64,000 nucleotides of DNA from Marinobacter pelagius (GCF_003315345.1 NZ_QNRO01000006.1:62001-126000), one strand, 5' to 3'. Positions 1 to 9,939 are shown, numbered from the stretch's first letter. Numbers and translations: made by a program. The notes: generated by a model not told the origin, from the sequence alone.

Positions 1-148
1 TGACCCGGAACGGTTCCTGAAAGTGCACCAGGATGAATGGTCCCGGTTCGGCTCAGCCAGCCTGGGCGCAGTCCGGGACCTGCTCAATCGAACCATGCTG
101 GTATGGCTGTGTGCGGTGGCGGTGCTGGTCATTGCCGGCGTCGTCTGA
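1..148 (+). CDS. C-terminal end of a membrane protein, AmpE/CobD-like (partial)
   Basis: Open from the window edge to TGA, reading DPERFLKVHQDEWSRFG and then a hydrophobic tail (MLVWLCAVAVLVIAGVV). A C-terminal membrane helix preceded by an RDLLNRT segment resembles the AmpE/CbiB (CobD) membrane family. Only 48 residues are visible, so this is a guess. The gene converges on the adenosyltransferase gene and they share one terminator hairpin. A cobalamin role would fit the neighbour, but AmpE fits the residues slightly better. Confidence 0.4.
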   Translation, partial: DPERFLKVHQDEWSRFGSASLGAVRDLLNRTMLVWLCAVAVLVIAGVV

Positions 149-162
149 TCTGATCCGATCGA

Positions 163-195
163 AAAAATCCGGCCCTCAGAGGCCGGATTTTTTTT
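163..195. terminator. Bidirectional intrinsic terminator between convergent genes
   Basis: An AAAAAATCCGGCC arm, a CTCAGA loop and a GGCCGGATTTTTTTT arm form a GC hairpin with A-run and T-run flanks, so it can act in both directions. It overlaps the stop codon of the adenosyltransferase gene. Confidence 0.85.
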
Positions 196-733
196 GTTCC
201 CAGAGAATCTCCTCACCGCCACCCCGGCGGGCGAGTACCCGTGCGATGACAAACAACAGGTCTGACAGCCGGTTGAGGTAATGGCGTGACGCCGTGTTGA
301 TGGAATCCTCGTGCCCGAGCGCCACAACTACCCGTTCGGCCCGGCGGCAAACGGCCCGGGCGAGGTGGCATTGGGCCGCGGCAGGTGTTCCTCCGGGAAG
401 TACGAAATTCTTCAGCGGTGGCAAATGTTCATTGTGCCGGTCCAGGGTTTCCTCGAGCCACTGGATGTGGTCATCCCCGATAACCCGGCTCCCGGGAATG
501 GCAAACTCCCCACCGAGATCGAACAGGTGATGCTGGATACGGCGCAGGGATGCGATCAGCTCGTCCTCCTGGTCCAGGGTCTCGATCAGCAGGCCGATGT
601 GGCAGTTGAGTTCGTCGGCGGTACCCATGGCCTCGACCCGTTGGGCGTTCTTGGCGATGCGATTGCCGTCTGCCAGGCCGGTGGAACCGTCATCTCCGGT
701 GCGGGTGTAGATCTTCGAAAGGCGGTTGCCCAT
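176..733 (-). CDS. Cob(I)yrinic acid a,c-diamide adenosyltransferase, PduO type
   Basis: ATP:cob(I)alamin adenosyltransferase, which attaches the 5'-deoxyadenosyl group of ATP to cobalt(I) to make coenzyme B12; cytoplasmic and usually trimeric. The N-terminus carries the PduO ATP-binding signature TRTGDDGSTGLADG (residues 10-23). The C-terminal helix has the family motif YLNRLSDLLFVIAR with the preceding INTASRH. At 185 residues it is full length for the family. It lies 19 bp downstream of the ketopantoate-reductase-like gene on the same strand, so the two are probably cotranscribed. PduO-, CobA- and EutT-type enzymes are unrelated; this is clearly the PduO fold. I avoid a symbol because both cobO and pduO are used for this family. 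Confidence 0.93.
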   Translation of the reverse strand: MGNRLSKIYTRTGDDGSTGLADGNRIAKNAQRVEAMGTADELNCHIGLLIETLDQEDELIASLRRIQHHLFDLGGEFAIPGSRVIGDDHIQWLEETLDRHNEHLPPLKNFVLPGGTPAAAQCHLARAVCRRAERVVVALGHEDSINTASRHYLNRLSDLLFVIARVLARRGGGEEILWEQKKSGL

Positions 734-752
734 CAGGAAACTCCTCTGACTC

Positions 753-1649
753 TTAATGTGGCGACAGTTGTTTTACCTTGTCCGTCAGCAATTGGTTCAC
801 CGGTGTCGGGATATCAAGGCGCCGGCCGAGCTGGACCAGGTACCCGTTAATGAAGTCGATCTCTGTTTTCCGTCCGTTCAGGATATCACCGCGCATGGAC
901 GAGGTGTTCCGTGCAGTGTTGCGCGCGACGGTCTCGATTCGCTGGCGCAACTCCCCGGGCGTGGGATTGTCGATGCCCTCGGCGGCCATCAGCCCGGCTA
1001 TTTCGTTGCACAGCGGGTCGATGTGACTCAGGAAAAAATCGTTGGCCAGGATGTCGCCGTTGGGGCAATCGAGGATGGCGGTAAAAGCATTGATACCGGC
1101 GTTGACCACCAGTTTCTGCCAGAGCCGGGGGAGGATCTGGACATCGGCATGGACCACGAGACCGGTTGTCGCCAGTTGTGAGACCGCGCCGGCAAGCTTT
1201 GGCCGTGCGGCGGGGGTCAGTGGGCCGACCCAGGTTTCTCCGGTACCGGCGTGAACCACCCGATTCGGTTCCGGCCGGTTGGCACCCTCGGTGGTGGAGG
1301 CAGCCAGAATGGGATGTTCCGGCCAGGCATTCGCCACCGCCTGCTGGCTGCCAAGTCCGTTCTGGAACAGCACGACGGGGACCGATGCCGGTATCCGGGC
1401 CAGCCAGTGTTGGAGGGCGTCGACGGTGTCGCCGGCCTTGGTGGTGACCAGCAGCAAGCTCAGGCCATCCGGGGATTGAAGCCAGGGCAGGGCCATGGTG
1501 CGATGGCTGCCCCGGATTGATTCGAAGGTATAGCTGAGGATGGCCGCGCCCGGATCTGCGTCCGGCCGCGGCAGGAAGGCAGCCTGGCCCTGCGGAAGCA
1601 GGGCGGCCCAGAGCCGCCCCAATGAGCCTGCGCCCAGGATGCCGATCAT
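753..1649 (-). CDS. panE: 2-dehydropantoate 2-reductase (ketopantoate reductase family)
   Basis: NADPH-dependent reduction of ketopantoate to pantoate in pantothenate/CoA synthesis. The N-terminal Rossmann motif is GILGAGSLG (residues 3-11). The catalytic-lysine segment LWQKLVVNAGINAFTAIL matches the family pattern (Lys, then N-x-x-I-N). The C-terminal helical domain includes SSMRGDILNGRKTEIDFINGYLV, where the S-M-x-x-D stretch and the Glu of the family are visible. The length of 298 residues is normal. It starts 4 nt after the valS stop, so it is probably the next gene of the same transcript. Paralogues of panE with other 2-keto acid substrates exist, so the substrate is inferred from the family. 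Confidence 0.88.
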   Translation of the reverse strand: MIGILGAGSLGRLWAALLPQGQAAFLPRPDADPGAAILSYTFESIRGSHRTMALPWLQSPDGLSLLLVTTKAGDTVDALQHWLARIPASVPVVLFQNGLGSQQAVANAWPEHPILAASTTEGANRPEPNRVVHAGTGETWVGPLTPAARPKLAGAVSQLATTGLVVHADVQILPRLWQKLVVNAGINAFTAILDCPNGDILANDFFLSHIDPLCNEIAGLMAAEGIDNPTPGELRQRIETVARNTARNTSSMRGDILNGRKTEIDFINGYLVQLGRRLDIPTPVNQLLTDKVKQLSPH

Positions 1650-1653
1650 CGGC

Positions 1654-4506
1654 TTACATGGCCTCGATTTCAGCCCGCTGTGCGCTGAGTCGTTGCAGGC
1701 TGCCCTGGGCGTCCTTCAGCTTTTCTTTTTCCTTCTCGACCACTTCGGCCGGGGCCTTGGCGGTGAATTTCTCGTTGCCCAGTTTGCCTTCGAGGCGGCC
1801 GATTTCCTTCTGCAGGCGTTCCAGCTCCTTGTCCAGGCGCTTGAGCTCGGCATCCTTGTCGATCAGGCCGGCCATGGGTACAAGAACTTCCATTTCGCCC
1901 ACCAGCTGGGTGGCGGACATGGGGGCCTTGTCACCCTCGAACCATTCCAGTTTCTCCAGCTTGGCCAGGGAGATCAGGAACTGGCGGTTCTCGTTCATGC
2001 GGCGCTCATCTTCGGCGCTGCCGCCCTTGAGCAGAACGGGGACCTGTTTGGCGGGGGAGATGTTCATCTCACCACGAATGTTCCGTACGGCCACAATCAC
2101 GCCCTTGAGCCACTCGATATCGGCGGCTACTACGGCGTCCTGCTTGCTTTCGTCCGGCTGCGGGAACGGCTGCAGCATGATGCTGTCACCGGTCTTGCCG
2201 GCCAGCGGGGCGATGCGCTGCCAGATTTCCTCGGTGATGAACGGCATCATCGGGTGCGCCAGGCGCAGGACCGCTTCCAGCACGCGCACCAGGGTGCGAC
2301 GGGTGCCACGCTTGGCTTCGGCACTGGCGCTGTCGTCGTTCAGTACCGGCTTGGACAGTTCCAGGTACCAGTCGCAGTATTCGTTCCAGATGAACTCGTA
2401 CAGGGCGTAGGCGGCCAGGTCAAAGCGGTACTGGTCCAGGTGCCGGATGACTTGCTGCTCGCAGTGCTGCAGTTCGCTGATGATCCAGCGGTCGGCCAGG
2501 GACAGTTGTACCGGCTCGTCGTTCACGCCGCAGTCTTCGCCCTCGGTGTTCATCAGCACGTAGCGCGCGGCGTTCCAGAGCTTGTTGCAGAAGTTGCGGT
2601 AGCCTTCCAGGCGTTTCATGTCCCAGTTGATGTCGCGGCCGGTGGTGGCCATGGCCGCCAGGGTGAAGCGCAGGGCGTCGGTGCCGTGGGCGGCGATGCC
2701 CTCCGGGAATTCCTTCTGGGTGCGCTTGCCGATCTTCTCGGCCAGCTTGGGCTGCATCAGGTTGCCGGTGCGCTTCTCGAGCAGGTCGTCAAGGCTGATA
2801 CCGTCAATCATGTCCAGCGGGTCGATGACGTTACCCTTGGACTTGGACATCTTGTCGCCGTGTTCGTCCCGGATCAGGCCGGTCACGTAGACGGTCTTGA
2901 ACGGTACCTGCGGAGTGCCGTCCTCGTTCTTCATGAAGTGCATGGTCATCATGATCATCCGGGCAACCCAGAAGAAGATGATGTCGAAACCGGTGACCAG
3001 CACGTCGGTGGGGTGGAAGGTCTTCAGGCGCTCGGTAATTTCCGGCCAGCCCAGGGTGCCAAAGGTCCACAGGGCGGAGCTGAACCAGGTGTCCAGTACG
3101 TCTTCGTCCTGCTCCAGGGCCACGTCGGCGGTCAGGTTGTGCTTCTGGCGCACTTCCTCTTCGCTGCGGCCGACATAGATGTTGCCTTCGGCGTCATACC
3201 AGGCCGGGATCCGGTGACCCCACCACAGCTGGCGGGAGATGCACCAGTCCTGGATGTCGCGCATCCAGGCGAAGTACATATTCTCGTACTGCTTGGGTAC
3301 GAACTGGATGCGGCCGTCTTCCACCGCTTCGATGGCGGGCTTGGCCAGGGTCTTGGCGTCGGCAAACCACTGGTCGGTCAGCATCGGCTCGATGATCAGC
3401 CCGGAGCGGTCGCCGCGGGGCACGCTCAGCACGTGGTCCTCGACCCGCTCGAGCAGGCCGTTGACCTTCATGTCGGTGACCACCTGGTCCCGGGCCTTTT
3501 CCCGGGTCAGGCCGGCGTAGGCCGCGGGGATCTTGCCGTCGATCTCGGTGTTCTCGGTGCCGTCGGCGTTGAAGACTTCGGCCACGTCCCGGATGTTGGC
3601 ATCCTGGGTCATGACGTTGATCATTGGCAGGTTGTTGCGCTTGCCCACAGCGTAGTCGTTGAAGTCGTGGGCCGGGGTGATCTTCACGCAGCCTGAGCCT
3701 TTCTCCGGGTCGGCGTGGTGGTCGGCCACGATGGGGATGCGTCGGTTGACCAGCGGAAGGGTCACGAACTTGCCGATCAGGTGCTGGTAGCGCTCGTCGT
3801 CCGGGTGGACGGCGACGGCGGTGTCACCGAGCAGGGTTTCCGGTCGGGTGGTGGCGACCACCAGGTAGCCTTTGCCGTCCTGGGTCTGTTCGCCGTCGGC
3901 CAGCGGGTAGCGCAGGTGCCAGAAGAAGCCTTTTTCTTCCTTGTTCTCGACCTCAAGATCGGAGATGGCGGTATGCAGTTTCGGGTCCCAGTTCACGAGC
4001 CGTTTGCCGCGGTAGACCAGGCCATCCTCGTACAGGCGGACGAAAACTTCCTGGACGGCCTTGTAGAAGCCATCATCCATGGTGAAGCGTTCGTTGCTCC
4101 AGTCCACGGAGTTGCCCAGGCGGCGCATCTGGCGGGTGATGGTTCCGCCGGAGTGTTCTTTCCAGTCCCAGATGCGTTTGATGAATTCTTCCCGGCCGAG
4201 GTCGTGGCGGGTTTTGCCTTCTTCGGCGGCGAGTTTGCGTTCGACGACCATCTGGGTGGCGATGCCGGCGTGGTCGGTGCCGACGGTCCACAGTGCGTTA
4301 CGGCCCTGCATGCGCTTGTAGCGGGTGAGGGTGTCCATGATGGTGTGCTGGAAGGCGTGGCCCATGTGGAGGCTGCCGGTCACGTTGGGGGGCGGGATGG
4401 CGATGCTGTAGGACTGGCCTTCACCGCTGGGGCGGAAGTACCCTTTGGATTCCCAGTTTTCGTACCACTGGCGCTCGATGTTTTCTGGCTGGTAGGTTTT
4501 TTCCAT
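1654..4506 (-). CDS. valS: Valyl-tRNA synthetase
   Basis: Class I aminoacyl-tRNA synthetase that charges tRNA-Val and edits mischarged threonine. The HIGH motif appears as HMGH at residues 47-50 in the family context [27 protein letters not shown] lies around residue 550. The C-terminal 60 residues are a Lys/Glu/Leu heptad coiled coil ([17 protein letters not shown]) typical of bacterial ValRS. The 950-residue length is normal. It is the third gene of a pepA-holC-valS order that is conserved in gammaproteobacteria, but here about 340 bp carrying a structured repeat element separates holC and valS. Confidence 0.98.
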   Translation of the reverse strand: MEKTYQPENIERQWYENWESKGYFRPSGEGQSYSIAIPPPNVTGSLHMGHAFQHTIMDTLTRYKRMQGRNALWTVGTDHAGIATQMVVERKLAAEEGKTRHDLGREEFIKRIWDWKEHSGGTITRQMRRLGNSVDWSNERFTMDDGFYKAVQEVFVRLYEDGLVYRGKRLVNWDPKLHTAISDLEVENKEEKGFFWHLRYPLADGEQTQDGKGYLVVATTRPETLLGDTAVAVHPDDERYQHLIGKFVTLPLVNRRIPIVADHHADPEKGSGCVKITPAHDFNDYAVGKRNNLPMINVMTQDANIRDVAEVFNADGTENTEIDGKIPAAYAGLTREKARDQVVTDMKVNGLLERVEDHVLSVPRGDRSGLIIEPMLTDQWFADAKTLAKPAIEAVEDGRIQFVPKQYENMYFAWMRDIQDWCISRQLWWGHRIPAWYDAEGNIYVGRSEEEVRQKHNLTADVALEQDEDVLDTWFSSALWTFGTLGWPEITERLKTFHPTDVLVTGFDIIFFWVARMIMMTMHFMKNEDGTPQVPFKTVYVTGLIRDEHGDKMSKSKGNVIDPLDMIDGISLDDLLEKRTGNLMQPKLAEKIGKRTQKEFPEGIAAHGTDALRFTLAAMATTGRDINWDMKRLEGYRNFCNKLWNAARYVLMNTEGEDCGVNDEPVQLSLADRWIISELQHCEQQVIRHLDQYRFDLAAYALYEFIWNEYCDWYLELSKPVLNDDSASAEAKRGTRRTLVRVLEAVLRLAHPMMPFITEEIWQRIAPLAGKTGDSIMLQPFPQPDESKQDAVVAADIEWLKGVIVAVRNIRGEMNISPAKQVPVLLKGGSAEDERRMNENRQFLISLAKLEKLEWFEGDKAPMSATQLVGEMEVLVPMAGLIDKDAELKRLDKELERLQKEIGRLEGKLGNEKFTAKAPAEVVEKEKEKLKDAQGSLQRLSAQRAEIEAM

Positions 4507-4623
4507 GGGTTTCTGCAGTGACCGTTGGTTGATTCACAAGGGAAAAATTAGACGCTCGATTATACATGGTCGGGTTGTTTGCGGCGAACCCGTCGTTGGG
4601 TAAGACTGCAGGTTTGGGGGTGG

Positions 4624-4814
4624 CGCCGGGTGGGAAGACCCTTTCCAAAACACGCTACGAGCACCCCTTCGGGGTCCAGCCAGCAATCATAGATTGCTGT
4701 CGTTCGGCTGTCGCATGAAGCTTCGCTTCATAAACGCTCGGCCTCACCCATGTGCGCTTGTTTCGGGCCGTCCTTGGCCCTCAACAGTTTTGGAAAGGGT
4801 CTCCCCACCCGACG
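4624..4814. repeat. Dispersed structured repeat, copy A (between holC and valS)
   Basis: A 108-nt core (4653-4760) matches 32866-32973 with a single difference. The core holds three small hairpins: CCCC-TTC-GGGG, AGCAATC-ATA-GATTGCT and ATGAAGC-TTC-GCTTCAT. A fourth, GGGCC-n6-GGCCC, follows it. The whole is closed by complementary arms of about 28 nt (4624-4651 with 4787-4814, two non-Watson-Crick positions; inner 15 nt GACCCTTTCCAAAAC perfect). The arms differ in sequence from those of copy B but still pair. This may be a structured RNA, an mRNA-processing or termination element, or a non-autonomous mobile repeat. It fills the gap between holC and valS. Confidence 0.85.
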
Positions 4815-4845
4815 CTCGGGGTTGTCTGCAATTCGCCCGTCGTGT

Positions 4846-5358
4846 CTATCGCTTTCGCTGGTCGTGGACTCTGGGTTCGATGCCGAGAGCCCGAAGCTGC
4901 TTGAAATGGGATCTCGCCTGATTGAGCACGTTTGGATCGTTGTGGGCCACCAGTGCCAGTCGTTTGAACCGGTCCGCATCCGCCGGCAGGGTGGCGGAGA
5001 GGATGATCACCGTATCCCAGTCTTCGGCTACTGGCGGGCACAGTAGTATGCCGACGCGGTCGGTGCAGGTGGTAGCCGAGTCTGGAACGATGGAATGGGG
5101 AATGAACGCGTCCGGGCTGAAGTTCCAGAGGAGGTCGTCCAGTTCCTGGGCCTGTTGCATGGTGTCGCAGACGATGCAGACGCGGTCGCCCTGATGCCAG
5201 GCTTTGTCCACGAGTTTGACGGCGTGGAGGTTGCGGGCAGCGGGGGTGTTTTTTGCGAGGATGTGGAACCAGTAGCGCTGGTTCCGGTATTCCTGCCCGG
5301 ACGGGCCGGCAGGGTTGCTGCCGGGGTCCGGGGTGGTTTGGGGCTGACTTTCCTGCAT
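4846..5358 (-). CDS. holC: DNA polymerase III subunit chi
   Basis: Chi subunit of the clamp-loader complex; it binds SSB and pairs with psi (HolD). The family core runs from RYWFHILAKN (about residue 28) through CIVCDTMQQAQELDDLLWNF, FIPHSI and DWDTVIILSATLP to a C-terminal LRALGIEP. The N-terminus carries about 25 extra Pro/Gln/Ser-rich residues compared with typical chi of about 145 aa. No internal Met gives a better start, and the chosen ATG overlaps the pepA stop as TAATG, which supports translational coupling. Gene order pepA-holC-valS is standard. Confidence 0.9.
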   Translation of the reverse strand: MQESQPQTTPDPGSNPAGPSGQEYRNQRYWFHILAKNTPAARNLHAVKLVDKAWHQGDRVCIVCDTMQQAQELDDLLWNFSPDAFIPHSIVPDSATTCTDRVGILLCPPVAEDWDTVIILSATLPADADRFKRLALVAHNDPNVLNQARSHFKQLRALGIEPRVHDQRKR

Positions 5359-6851
5359 TATTTGCTGGCGTGGGACATGAGGTAGTCAACCAGCAGCGGT
5401 ACCGGGCGGCCGGTGGCGCCTTTGGCTTTGCCGGAGAGCCAGGCGGTGCCGGCGATGTCTAGGTGGGCCCAGCGGTATTCCTTGGCGAACCGGGACAGGA
5501 AGCAGGCGGCGGTGATGGTGCCGGCCGGGCGGCCGCCGATATTGGCCATGTCGGCGAAGTTGCTGTCGAGCTGGCTCTGGTACTCTTCCCAGAGGGGCAG
5601 GCGCCAGGCGCGGTCGCCGGTGCGTTCGCCGGCGGCGAGCAGTTCGTTGGCCAGCTCGTCGTTGTTGGCCAGCAGGCCGGTGGCCTGGTTGCCCAGGGCG
5701 ATGATGCAGGCGCCGGTGAGGGTGGCCATGTCGATCACCACTTCCGGGTCGAATTTCTTGACGTAGGTGAGGGCGTCACACAGTACCAGGCGGCCCTCGG
5801 CGTCGGTGTTGAGGATTTCGACGGTCTGTCCGGACAGGGTGGTGACGATGTCGCCCGGACGGGAGGCGCCGCCATCCGGCATGTTCTCGGCTGCAGCCAC
5901 AACTGCCACGACGTTGATCTTGGGCTTGGTTTCGGCGAGTACTTTCATGGTGCCGAACACGCCGGCGGAGCCGCCCATGTCGTACTTCATTTCGTCCATG
6001 CCTTCGCCGGGCTTGAGGCTGATGCCGCCGGTGTCGAAGGTGATGCCTTTACCCACCAGGACGTAAGGCTTGTCCTTGGTCTTGCCGCCACGGTATTCCA
6101 TGACGATCAGACGCGGGGGCTGGGTGCTGCCTTTGCCGACGGCGAGGATGGTGTTCATGCCCATCTTTTCCATCTGCTTTTCATCAAGCACTTCGGTCTT
6201 GATGCAGTCGTGTTGCTTGGCCAGCTGTTTGGCCTGGTCGGCGAGCCAGCTCGGGTGGCAGATGTTGGGCGGGGTGTTGCCCAGGTCGCGGGTGAAGTTC
6301 ATGCCGCGGCCGGTGGCCAGGCCGAGGTTGAAGGCTTCCTTGAGGGCTTTGCCGCCGCCGGAGGCGACGACGGTGACCTTGTTCAGTTTCCGGGAACCGG
6401 GCTTGTCGCTCTTGAACTGGTTGAAGGTGTAGAGCTGCTCTTCCAGGATGCGGCCGATGACGTTCAGCAGCGCTTCTTCGGAGGTGACGGCCGGGTCGCC
6501 CTTAACCTGGGTATCCGCCATGGCGATCAGGGCGCTTTTAGAGGGGCCGTCCTTGAGGGCGCCAAGGACGGCGGTAACGGCTTTGCGGAAGTTGGCCGGT
6601 GTACGGTCGTCGTTCTTGCCGGTGCCGACTACCAGGAGGCGGCTCCAGGGGCGGCCGTCGAGCGGGAAAACGCCGGTGCTGGCGTTCTTACCGGTGATGT
6701 CTCCTGCCGTCTGCAGCTTCTTGATCAGTCCGTCGAGCGCTTCGTCGGCGTGGGTGGTCGACTCGGGCCAGTCGCCTTTTTCGGGTACGCCGACGACAAG
6801 GCAATCCGCCTTGGTGGTTGCGATAGCTTTGCTGCTCAGGCTGAAGTTCAT
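5358..6851 (-). CDS. pepA: Leucyl aminopeptidase (cytosol aminopeptidase, M17)
   Basis: Hexameric two-metal aminopeptidase that removes N-terminal residues from peptides; in some bacteria PepA also binds DNA (XerCD accessory protein, carAB repressor). The M17 signature NTDAEGRL is at about residue 348. The metal-binding stretch GKGITFDTGGISLKPG and the MKYDMGGSAGV segment are present upstream. The 497-residue length is normal. It heads the pepA-holC-valS unit and is divergent from lptF across a 229-bp promoter region, the usual arrangement in Pseudomonas-like genomes. Confidence 0.97.
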   Translation of the reverse strand: MNFSLSSKAIATTKADCLVVGVPEKGDWPESTTHADEALDGLIKKLQTAGDITGKNASTGVFPLDGRPWSRLLVVGTGKNDDRTPANFRKAVTAVLGALKDGPSKSALIAMADTQVKGDPAVTSEEALLNVIGRILEEQLYTFNQFKSDKPGSRKLNKVTVVASGGGKALKEAFNLGLATGRGMNFTRDLGNTPPNICHPSWLADQAKQLAKQHDCIKTEVLDEKQMEKMGMNTILAVGKGSTQPPRLIVMEYRGGKTKDKPYVLVGKGITFDTGGISLKPGEGMDEMKYDMGGSAGVFGTMKVLAETKPKINVVAVVAAAENMPDGGASRPGDIVTTLSGQTVEILNTDAEGRLVLCDALTYVKKFDPEVVIDMATLTGACIIALGNQATGLLANNDELANELLAAGERTGDRAWRLPLWEEYQSQLDSNFADMANIGGRPAGTITAACFLSRFAKEYRWAHLDIAGTAWLSGKAKGATGRPVPLLVDYLMSHASK

Positions 6852-7080
6852 GGCAACTCCTGTTGGTGATTCTGAAGAAACGTCCGCGGGGATGCGGGTT
6901 GGATGTTCGTTCTAGTCTAGCATTGGGGTTGGCAGCGGGTTAATCAACCGGCCGGCGCGGGTACCGCTATGGCCCGGATGTAATCCCCCGGCTCTGTCAT
7001 TCAGACCAAAGGTTACATAGAATACGCGCTGTTTCCGGAATCCTCCATTCGTTTCCGCAGGTGCGGCCAGAGAGACCGTT

Positions 7081-8184
7081 TTGAGCATTATTTTCCGTTA
7101 TCTCATTCGCCAGGTCATGATCAGCATGGTTGCTGTCTCCGGCATCCTGCTGCTGGTTTTCATGAGTGGCCGCTTCCTGAAGTATCTCGGTAACGCCTCC
7201 GAAGGCGAGATCTCGGCAGATGTGCTTCTGCCCATCATGGCCTATCGCTTTCCGGGTTTTCTGGAATTGATTCTCCCTCTCGGTCTCTTTATCGGTATTT
7301 TGCTGGCCTACGGGCGTATGTATCTGGAAAGTGAAATGACGGTTTTGTCCGCATGTGGCGTCAGCGACCGTCAGTTGTTAGGGAAGACGTTGATCGGAAG
7401 CTTTCCGGTGATGGTGCTCGTCGGTGCCATGAGTCTCTATGTGTCCCCCTGGGGCATGAAGCAGGTGGAGCATATTCTGGCAGATCAGGCCAAAGCCACG
7501 GAATTTGAAATGCTGGTTCCGGGGCGTTTCCAGGAACTGCTTTCCGGTGGGCGCGTCACCTATACCGAAGGCCTGAGCGATGACAAGCGCCGGCTGGAAG
7601 GCGTTTTCATTGCCGAGTACGGGAGCGATGGTGAGGGGTTAAGTATCATCACGGCAGAAGCCGGTTCCCAGTTGATCGATAAGGCAACCGGCAGTCGGTT
7701 CCTCATTCTGGAAGACGGGGCCAGGTTTGATGGTGCTCCCGGGGCGTTGGACTACAAGGTGACGGAGTTCGGAGCCTATGGGCTCAAGATCCAGAGCGGG
7801 ACGGCGCGGGATGTCGAGCTTGAGGATGGGGTAAGTACTGGCACGCTTTGGGCTTCCGACAAACCCGAAGACAGGGCCACGCTCCACTGGCGGCTGTCCC
7901 TTCCACTGATCGTTCCGATCGTAACCCTTCTGGCCGTGCGCCTGAGTCGTGTCAATCCGAGACAAGGCCGTTTTTTCCACCTGCTGCCGGCGATGCTGGT
8001 CTATATCACTTACCTGGGTTTGTTGATTGTCGCCCGGGATGCTCTGGCGGATGGAAAAGTCCCGGAATGGCTGGGCATGCTGTGGGTTCATGGCCTGTTT
8101 CTGGCCCTGGGCCTTTGGCTGCAGTTCGGGCCGGCGTGGTTGCACCGTCGCCGGCTGATGCGGGAGGGCTCAGGCGATGCGTAA
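7081..8184 (+). CDS. lptF: LPS export ABC transporter permease LptF
   Basis: Inner-membrane subunit that, with LptG and the ATPase LptB2, extracts lipopolysaccharide from the inner membrane for transport to the outer membrane. Membrane segments near both ends flank a periplasmic beta-jellyroll (about residues 120-260). The opening IIFRYLIRQVMISMVAVSGILLLVFMSG is typical. The start is a TTG, because only this start keeps the conserved first helix; a GAGAG lies about 7 nt upstream. The stop overlaps the lptG start by 8 nt, so the two are translationally coupled. Length 367 is normal. Confidence 0.94.
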   Translation: MSIIFRYLIRQVMISMVAVSGILLLVFMSGRFLKYLGNASEGEISADVLLPIMAYRFPGFLELILPLGLFIGILLAYGRMYLESEMTVLSACGVSDRQLLGKTLIGSFPVMVLVGAMSLYVSPWGMKQVEHILADQAKATEFEMLVPGRFQELLSGGRVTYTEGLSDDKRRLEGVFIAEYGSDGEGLSIITAEAGSQLIDKATGSRFLILEDGARFDGAPGALDYKVTEFGAYGLKIQSGTARDVELEDGVSTGTLWASDKPEDRATLHWRLSLPLIVPIVTLLAVRLSRVNPRQGRFFHLLPAMLVYITYLGLLIVARDALADGKVPEWLGMLWVHGLFLALGLWLQFGPAWLHRRRLMREGSGDA

Positions 8185-9238
8185 GATTGACGGCTACACC
8201 ATGCGCACCGTCGGTGGTGCGATGTTTCTGGTGATGGTGGTGGTACTCTCCCTCGATTTTATATTCGCATTTATCGGCGAGCTGGAGGATACCCGTAACG
8301 ATTACCAGATCCTGCAGGCACTCTGGTATGTCCTGATGACATTGCCGCGACGGATTTATGACTATTTACCTCTGGGCGCCTTTATGGGGTGCCTGATCGG
8401 GCTGGGGTCAATGGCCAGTTCTTCTGAGCTGACCGTTATCCGGGCAGCCGGGGTGTCAATAAAACGAATTGTCTGGTCGGCGATGAAGCCTGCGCTCGTG
8501 GTCGTCGTGATCGGTGTGCTGATCGGTGAATACCTTGCACCACCGGCGGAGCGTTACGCTCAGAGTGAGAAGGCGGTTGCCCTCGGTGCAGGGAAGGGCG
8601 TAGCCACCGCCTATGGGGTCTGGCACCGTGAGGGCAACACGTTCATGCACCTGAATGCGGTTCAGCCAAATGGTGTTCTTCACGGCGTTTCCATGTTTCG
8701 CTTCAGTGAAGGCATGGAGCTGGAATCCTCCAGTTTTGCTCCCAGAGCGATATACCAGGGCGACCACTGGCTGTTGCAGAACGTCCGCACCACGTACATC
8801 GAGGACACCGGTACACGGCTGGAAAAACAACAAGAACTGCGCTGGGAAACCGGATTGTCGCCCCGTGTTCTGAGCGTGCTCATCGTAAAGCCGGAAAACC
8901 TCTCCATAACCGGTCTTTATACCTACGCCTCTTATCTGGATGAACAGGGTCTCAATGCCGCACACTACTGGCTGGCGTTCTGGAAAAAGACTCTGATGCC
9001 CCTGGGGACGGCGGTGATGGTGCTGGTTGCCATTTCGTTCATTTTCGGGCCGCTGCGGTCGGTCACCATGGGGTTCCGGGTGTTCACCGGTCTGCTGGTC
9101 GGATTACTGTTCAAGTACATGCAGGACCTGCTCGGTCCCATGAGCGTGGTGTACGGCTTCAATCCGATGCTGGCGGTACTGATTCCGATCGCGGTCAACG
9201 CGGCGGTGGGCGCGGTGCTGATGCGGCGGGCCGGGTAG
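8177..9238 (+). CDS. lptG: LPS export ABC transporter permease LptG
   Basis: Partner of LptF in the LptB2FG extractor. The N-terminus RKIDGYTMRTVGGAMFLVMVVVLSLDFIF is the family's first helix. LPLGAFMGCLIGLGSMASSSELTVIRAAGVS is the coupling region that contacts LptB. A periplasmic jellyroll and C-terminal helices follow. At 353 residues it is full length. It converges on the RDD gene with only 14 bp between the stops. Confidence 0.95.
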   Translation: MRKIDGYTMRTVGGAMFLVMVVVLSLDFIFAFIGELEDTRNDYQILQALWYVLMTLPRRIYDYLPLGAFMGCLIGLGSMASSSELTVIRAAGVSIKRIVWSAMKPALVVVVIGVLIGEYLAPPAERYAQSEKAVALGAGKGVATAYGVWHREGNTFMHLNAVQPNGVLHGVSMFRFSEGMELESSSFAPRAIYQGDHWLLQNVRTTYIEDTGTRLEKQQELRWETGLSPRVLSVLIVKPENLSITGLYTYASYLDEQGLNAAHYWLAFWKKTLMPLGTAVMVLVAISFIFGPLRSVTMGFRVFTGLLVGLLFKYMQDLLGPMSVVYGFNPMLAVLIPIAVNAAVGAVLMRRAG

Positions 9239-9252
9239 CTTCCCGGCCGGGC

Positions 9253-9798
9253 TCACGGTTTCTTTTTCTTCGCTTCCCTGGGTAACTGGACGACCACGCT
9301 GTTGGACGTTCGGTCGGTAATCGACAGCCCGTTGATCGGTAGGAACAGGGCGATAATGGCGGGAATGGTCAGGAGCAGGGTAACGGGGCCCACGTAATAA
9401 CCGGCCAGCATGGCGATGAAGATCACTGCTGCCGCCGTGCCGTAGCGCAGCAGGGCCTGGGTCCAGCTCACGGAGGTGCCGTCCAGGTTCTCGATGCGGA
9501 CTCGCCATACCTGCATGCCCAGGGTCTGTCCGATGCGGGTCCAGAAGTAGGCGAAGAACAGGTACAACACCAGGAAAAGCACGAAGGTCAGGCCCGGGTC
9601 CCCGGACAACTGGCCGGCTTCGGCCATCTGTTCGTAAAGTTCCCAGCCGACGATCCAGCCGGCAATCATGGTGTACACCCAGGTGGCCACCAGCAACACG
9701 GCAATGCTGATCAGGCCATCGTAAATGATGGCGAGGGCGCGCTTGGTAAACGTCGCTGGCGGGAGCAGTTCCTCGGCGTCATGAAAGCGTCGGGGCAT
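9253..9798 (-). CDS. RDD family membrane protein
   Basis: 181-residue protein with an N-terminal cytoplasmic stretch ending in TFTKRALAIIYDGLIS, the Arg/Asp signature region that names the RDD family, followed by hydrophobic helices (residues 30-52, 75-95, 120-150). The TRIGQTLGMQVWRVRIENLDG loop is characteristic, and the C-terminus is lysine-rich. Some RDD proteins have been linked to ion transport, but most are uncharacterised; I do not assign a substrate. It is monocistronic, convergent with lptG and divergent from alaS. Confidence 0.85.
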   Translation of the reverse strand: MPRRFHDAEELLPPATFTKRALAIIYDGLISIAVLLVATWVYTMIAGWIVGWELYEQMAEAGQLSGDPGLTFVLFLVLYLFFAYFWTRIGQTLGMQVWRVRIENLDGTSVSWTQALLRYGTAAAVIFIAMLAGYYVGPVTLLLTIPAIIALFLPINGLSITDRTSNSVVVQLPREAKKKKP

Positions 9799-9939
9799 GG
9801 GGTCTCCTGTGAGGTTTCACGTTTTTCATGTTCTCGGCGTGTGCTAGAGTAGCGGATTTGCACACGCATGTAAGTATTCGTATTCAATCGCGGACCCGAG
9901 GGGCTCCCCGCCGGGTTTCTGGAAAGGTATCAAAGGTCT

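Noticed and set aside
1540..3696. 718-codon open frame antisense to valS
   Set aside because: Its periodic His/Val/Leu/Gly-rich sequence is the shadow of a GC-rich gene with strong third-position bias; no ribosome-binding site and no protein-like motif.
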